A stretch of DNA of 64,000 bases from Hymenobacter aquaticus. Lineage in GTDB: Bacteria; Bacteroidota; Bacteroidia; Cytophagales; Hymenobacteraceae. Numbering within the stretch: the stretch's first letter is position 1; each line of letters begins with the position of its first letter. Of the stretch, positions 60,589 to 64,000 are shown piece by piece. The stretch is from contig NZ_SRLC01000001.1 of assembly GCF_004765605.1 (NCBI RefSeq), positions 124,001-188,000 on the forward strand, given 5' to 3'. Made by a program: the position numbers and the translations under genes. The notes under the pieces were generated by a model. The model was given only the letters and a program-made list of their open reading frames with translations, searched no databases and had not been told where the DNA came from.

Positions 60589-61569
60589 TTACCCTTGCGG
60601 GGCCAGCACGACGTCGGCAAAGTAGTCGTGCTGGTCGGTGAAGAAGTGCTGCACGCCCAGGCCCGCGTCGGCGGCGGCCTGCTCGATGAGGTGGCGGGTA
60701 AACTTGTAGGAGTTTTCGGTGTGAATCACTTCCCAGGCGTCGAAGGCCACGGTTTCGCCCAGGGCCTCGATGCGCACCTGCTGCTGCCGCGTGCTGACCA
60801 GAAACGAGCGTACCGCGCCGCTGAGCGGGTCGTAGTCGGTGTAGTGCTGCCAGGCGGCGAGGTCGAAATCGGCCCCCAGCTCCCGGTTCAGGCGGGTGAG
60901 TAGGTTCAGGTTGAAAGCCGCCGTGACGCCCTGCGCATCGTCGTAGGCCGCCCGGATCTGGCGCGGGTCTTTCTGCAGATCGAAGCCCATGAGCAGCCGG
61001 TCGTCGGGGGTGAGGGGCTGGGCCAGGTTGCGCAGAAACTCGCGTCGGTCGGCGGGCAGGAAGTTGCCGATGTTGGAGCCCAGAAACAGCACGGCTTTGC
61101 GGCCGGGGCGGGCCGCCATCAGCGTGAGGGCCGTGGCGTAGTCCGTTACCTGGGGCTCGACGCGCAAGGCCGGCAGCTCCTGCTGCAGGCTGGCCACCAG
61201 GCCCTCCAGCGCAGCGCCCGAAATATCGACCGGCACGTAGGTGAACGTCGCACCCGTATCGAGCAGGTGGCGCAGCAGGATCTTGGTTTTCAGTCCGTCA
61301 CCGGCTCCCAGCTCCAGCAGGAAAAAAGGCTCGGCGGGGTCAGTTGGCCGTAGCGCCTTGCCAATGGCCACCTGGTGCTGGGTGAGCAGGCCAAACTCGG
61401 TGCGGGTGGGGTAATATTCCGGCAGGGCCATGATCTGCTGAAAAATCTGGCTGCCCGCGTCGTCGTAGAAGTACATCGACGACAACGTTTTGGGGGTGCG
61501 GCGCAAGCCCTGGGCCACGTGCCGGGCCAGATCGGAAGGAGCAACTGCCGGGAGAGAGGAAGCAGACAT
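60589..61569 (-). CDS. egtD: L-histidine N-alpha-methyltransferase EgtD
   Basis: 326 residues. KTLSSMYFYDDAGSQIFQQI at the N-terminus, SAM-binding FFLLELGAGDGLKTKILLRH, YVPVDISGAALEGL and LFLGSNIGNFLPADRREF match EgtD. Makes hercynine from histidine and three SAM, first step of ergothioneine synthesis. Follows egtB by 45 bp, same strand. Confidence 0.93.
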   Translation of the reverse strand: MSASSLPAVAPSDLARHVAQGLRRTPKTLSSMYFYDDAGSQIFQQIMALPEYYPTRTEFGLLTQHQVAIGKALRPTDPAEPFFLLELGAGDGLKTKILLRHLLDTGATFTYVPVDISGAALEGLVASLQQELPALRVEPQVTDYATALTLMAARPGRKAVLFLGSNIGNFLPADRREFLRNLAQPLTPDDRLLMGFDLQKDPRQIRAAYDDAQGVTAAFNLNLLTRLNRELGADFDLAAWQHYTDYDPLSGAVRSFLVSTRQQQVRIEALGETVAFDAWEVIHTENSYKFTRHLIEQAAADAGLGVQHFFTDQHDYFADVVLAPQG

Positions 61570-61614
61570 GAAAAGGGGAAGAGAGGAGAGAGGAAAAGAG
61601 GAAGTAAGCGCCGC

Positions 61615-62907
61615 TTAGCGCGCCAGCCGGATGCCCGTGAACTGCCAGCGCTTATCGGCGTGGAAGAAGTTGCGGTACGTCAGGCGGATGTGGCTTTCGG
61701 GCGTGGCGCAGGAGCCGCCGCGCAGCACCAGCTGGTTGAGCATAAACTTACCGTTGTACTCGCCTAGCGCCCCGGCCGCGCGCACGTAGCCGGGGTAGGG
61801 GTGGTATGCCGAATACGTCCACTCCCAGGCGTCGCCGAGCAGCTGGTGGCACTGGTCGGCCGCGGCCGTGGCGGGCAGGGGCTGCGGGTCGAAGCTGCGG
61901 CTTTCCAGAAAGGTGCCGTCGGCCGCTTCGGGCCGGAAACGGCGGGCCGCAATTTCCCATTCCGGCTCGGTGGGCAGCCGCGCCCCGGCCCAGTGAGCGT
62001 AGGCATCGGCCTCGTAAAAGCTGACGTGCGTCACGGGTGCGGCCATATCCACGGGGCGCAGGCCGTGGTGGGTGAAGCGGAACCAGCCCTCGGGCCGCTC
62101 TACCCAGTAGAGCGGGGCCTGCCACTGCTGCTGCTGCACCAGGTCCCAGCCTTCGCCCAGCCAGTAGCGGAAGTCGGCGTAGCCCCCGGCCCGCATAAAT
62201 TCCAGGTACTCACCGTTGGTTACCAACCGGTTTTGCAGCGCGAAGTCGGCCACGTACGTCTCGTGCGGGGCGTGCTCGTTGTCGAAGCAAAACCCCGGGC
62301 CCTCGTAGCCGATGCGGTACACGCCGCCCGGCACCGGCAGCCAGGCCACGGGCGGCGGACCGGTTTCAGCTTCCGGCGCGTCGGAGGAAAGTGGCAGGTA
62401 GGCCGGGGCCAACGGACTGGTGCTCAGAATGTACTTGATGTCGGTGACGAGCAGCTCCTGGTGCTGCTGCTCGTGCTGCAGGCCCAGCTCCAGCACTTCC
62501 CAGAACGCCTCGGGCAGGGTGTCGGCCCGGCTCAGCAGCTCCTGCATGCGGGCATCGACGTGGGCGCGGTAGGCATACACCTCGGCCAGCGCGGGCCGGG
62601 AAAGGGTGCCCCGATCGGCCCGGTTTACGCGGCTGCCCAGCGAGTTGTAGTAAGAGTTGAACAGGAAGGCGTATTCGGGGTGAAAAACCTGGTAGCCGGG
62701 CTGGTATTGACCCAGCAGGAAGGTCTCGAAAAACCAGGTGGTGTGGGCCAGGTGCCACTTCGGCGGACTCACATCAATGACGGGCTGCACCACCGTGTCT
62801 TCGGGCAGCAATGGGCGGCACAGGGTTTCGGTCTGGTGGCGTACGGCCTGGTAGCGGGCCAGCAGCGCGTCGGTAGTGGGGGCCGTCAGGGAGGAAACGA
62901 GGGTCAT
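61615..62907 (-). CDS. egtB: Ergothioneine synthase EgtB (sulfoxide-forming)
   Basis: 430 residues from the ATG at 62907. DinB-like N-terminal domain with iron-ligand motifs PKWHLAHTTWFFETF and LQHEQQHQELLVTD, and an FGE-sulfatase C-terminal domain with VTHVSFYEADAYAHWAGARL and QLVLRGGSCATPESH. Couples hercynine to a thiol with O2. No egtA/egtC seen, which suggests direct use of cysteine, but they could lie elsewhere. A near-consensus TACCTTTC box lies 22 bp upstream. Confidence 0.92.
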   Translation of the reverse strand: MTLVSSLTAPTTDALLARYQAVRHQTETLCRPLLPEDTVVQPVIDVSPPKWHLAHTTWFFETFLLGQYQPGYQVFHPEYAFLFNSYYNSLGSRVNRADRGTLSRPALAEVYAYRAHVDARMQELLSRADTLPEAFWEVLELGLQHEQQHQELLVTDIKYILSTSPLAPAYLPLSSDAPEAETGPPPVAWLPVPGGVYRIGYEGPGFCFDNEHAPHETYVADFALQNRLVTNGEYLEFMRAGGYADFRYWLGEGWDLVQQQQWQAPLYWVERPEGWFRFTHHGLRPVDMAAPVTHVSFYEADAYAHWAGARLPTEPEWEIAARRFRPEAADGTFLESRSFDPQPLPATAAADQCHQLLGDAWEWTYSAYHPYPGYVRAAGALGEYNGKFMLNQLVLRGGSCATPESHIRLTYRNFFHADKRWQFTGIRLAR

Positions 62908-63218
62908 AGCAAAGAAGGGGAGGGCGTGGAAAGGTAACCGGAAAAGCAGACCCGGGTTTGTACGAAGCCAGGAGAAATATAGTGCAGCTCTTATTTCAGC
63001 CGGGAAAGAACGGGGGTGAAACCCGGGAAAAGCCCAACATCTAATGCCCACTGAGTACTTATCGCGCCGCCTCCTTTTAAGTACGCAGTAGCTCATCAGT
63101 AGTAGTTGGTATTTTGACTATTACAAGCTGAATTAGGAGTTAAAATGGTTATCCTTGTTAAGCGCCGCTCGTTGAAGGGGGCACATTACCTCACCCGTTC
63201 TCCAAACCCTACAAGACT
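62908..63218. other. Intergenic region between egtB and the KGG gene
   Basis: 311 bp between divergent genes, AT-richer in the middle. It must hold promoters for both sides, but no further exact -7 box was found. No gene seen. Confidence 0.4.
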
Positions 63219-63485
63219 ATGATTACGAACAACACAGCCCGCGCCAGTGCCGCGCGTACCAGCACCCGCGCTGCCAACAGCAAAACCACGCCCGCCGGCA
63301 AAAGCCTCCGGGGCTTTGCCGCCATGGACCCGGCCGAACAGCGCCGCATAGCCAGTGAAGGAGGCAAGGCCTCGCATGAAAGTGGCCGCGGCCATCGTTT
63401 TACTTCAGAGGAAGCCCGTGCTGCCGGCCGTAAGGGGGGCCAGGCAAGTCGCGGACGGAGCAACCAGGGCGGTGCCACCCGATAG
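63219..63485 (+). CDS. KGG-repeat stress-type protein (GsiB-like)
   Basis: 88 residues. Two Gly-rich units of KGG type: RRIASEGGKASHESGRGHRF and AAGRKGGQASRGRS, preceded by an Ala/Thr/Arg-rich N-terminus. Found in stress-induced, intrinsically disordered proteins. Strong terminator follows. Divergent to egtB, perhaps linked to redox or desiccation stress. Confidence 0.85.
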   Translation: MITNNTARASAARTSTRAANSKTTPAGKSLRGFAAMDPAEQRRIASEGGKASHESGRGHRFTSEEARAAGRKGGQASRGRSNQGGATR

Positions 63486-63531
63486 TTTCTCTCTGCAGTA
63501 ACGGCGACTACTCCAGGTCGCCAGTAAGCCG

Positions 63532-63570
63532 ACAAGCTCCCGTGCTCTGCACGGGAGCTTGTTCTTTTTT
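63532..63570 (+). terminator. Terminator after the KGG gene
   Basis: ACAAGCTCCCGTGC / GCACGGGAGCTTGT arms with a three-base loop, T-run at 63565-63570. Confidence 0.85.
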
Positions 63571-63633
63571 AGCCTGGCGAGGCCGGCTGGTCGATTTCGT
63601 TGTTATTTGCCCGTTCATCCGTTTTGCCGCCCC

Positions 63634-64000
63634 ATGCTGCACCTTGCCTATTCCCGGCGTGTTCTGCGCTTCAACTTCCCGGCCCGCACGTCCCGCGGGG
63701 CCCTCACCGAGCACTACGCCTACTACCTGCGCCTGACCGATACCGCCCAGCCCGGCCGGGAAGGCGTGGGCGAAGCCGCGCCCCTGGCCGGCCTCAGCCC
63801 TGACTACGGCCCCGACACCGAAACCCGCATCCGGGAATTTTGCCGGCAGTTCAACCAACGCCAGCTGGCCGCCCTCAGCCCCGCCGCCGCAGCGGCCCTG
63901 GTGCCGGCCGAGCTGCCCGCCCTGCGCTTCGCCCTCGAAACTGCCGCCCTCGACCTGGAGCAGGGTGGCCGGCGGCAGCTGTTCGACTCGCCCTTCAGCC
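63634..64000 (+). CDS. menC: o-Succinylbenzoate synthase MenC (5' part)
   Basis: 122 codons in frame to the window edge. VLRFNFPARTSRGALTEHYA, VGEAAPLAGLSPDYG and ALRFALETAALDLEQGG match the N-terminal part of MenC-type enolase-superfamily enzymes. In menaquinone synthesis it makes 2-succinylbenzoate from SHCHC. The catalytic Lys region lies past the edge. Confidence 0.85.
   Translation, partial: MLHLAYSRRVLRFNFPARTSRGALTEHYAYYLRLTDTAQPGREGVGEAAPLAGLSPDYGPDTETRIREFCRQFNQRQLAALSPAAAAALVPAELPALRFALETAALDLEQGGRRQLFDSPFS

Noticed and set aside
61615..62907. OvoA (ovothiol synthase) instead of EgtB
   Set aside because: OvoA carries an extra C-terminal methyltransferase domain; this protein is 430 residues, and a separate EgtD gene follows it.
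61801..62937. 378-codon plus-strand frame opposite egtB
   Set aside because: Antisense of EgtB; no recognised motif.

Overview
This window is a stretch of a GC-rich chromosome from a member of the Bacteroidota, most likely the order Cytophagales and probably a Hymenobacter-like organism. The evidence is a type IX secretion plug protein (DUF5103), a type IX C-terminal sorting domain, Bacteroidota promoter boxes (TAnnTTTG), and many phylum-typical families (DUF1573, DUF3276/PUR, DUF3822, DUF4296, permease-M1 peptidase fusion). This placement is inferred from gene content alone. No rRNA, tRNA or CRISPR array was seen.

Layout. 1-5.6 kb: two tandem SMP-30-like lipoproteins, a DUF2256 zinc-ribbon protein, an exported amidase, a small membrane protein and a GAF protein. 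5.7-7.7 kb: an AT-rich insert with a Uma2-like gene remnant and an ATPase-TOPRIM (OLD-like) nuclease candidate. 7.8-17 kb: an ABC-F ATPase, an orphan curlin-repeat protein, an operon PhoX-like phosphatase / leucine-rich repeat protein / di-haem peroxidase, then two lower-GC orphan genes beside a tyrosine-recombinase relic. 17.4-25.6 kb: the type IX plug protein, two DUF2157-like membrane proteins, a 42-bp hairpin array, two tandem M48 metalloprotease paralogues and an AT-rich gene resembling putative phage abortive-infection proteins. 25.8-33 kb: a LytS/LytTR-type two-component pair and an ABC exporter whose permease is fused to an M1 aminopeptidase. 33-46 kb: housekeeping genes (ychF, PUR protein, DNA glycosylase, phosphoesterases, nhaA, hxlR/qorB pair, threonine aldolase, coaD). 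46-57 kb: Nudix, thioesterase, helicase, DUF1573, YggS-type PLP protein and a Bat-like DUF58/VWA operon. 57-64 kb: CsaA-like protein, DUF922 protein, MATE exporter, a PLP aminotransferase, egtD and egtB (ergothioneine synthesis), a KGG-repeat stress protein and the 5' part of menC.

The most unusual content is between the genes. There is an array of 42-bp units that each carry a hairpin whose arms differ in a compensatory way. Several long palindromes share half-sites of the forms AGAACGTCATG..CATCTCGCGTGC, GTCATCCTGA..GAAGGACCTT and ACCCCACCCCAACCC..AGAGGGGCTTA, and one is nested inside another. Short 7-9-bp microsatellites sit directly against start or stop codons and sometimes encode the last residues. 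Two AT-rich, defence-like single genes are each closed by a 22-23-bp perfect palindrome at the stop codon. Several promoters sit so close to the start codon that leaderless transcripts are likely.
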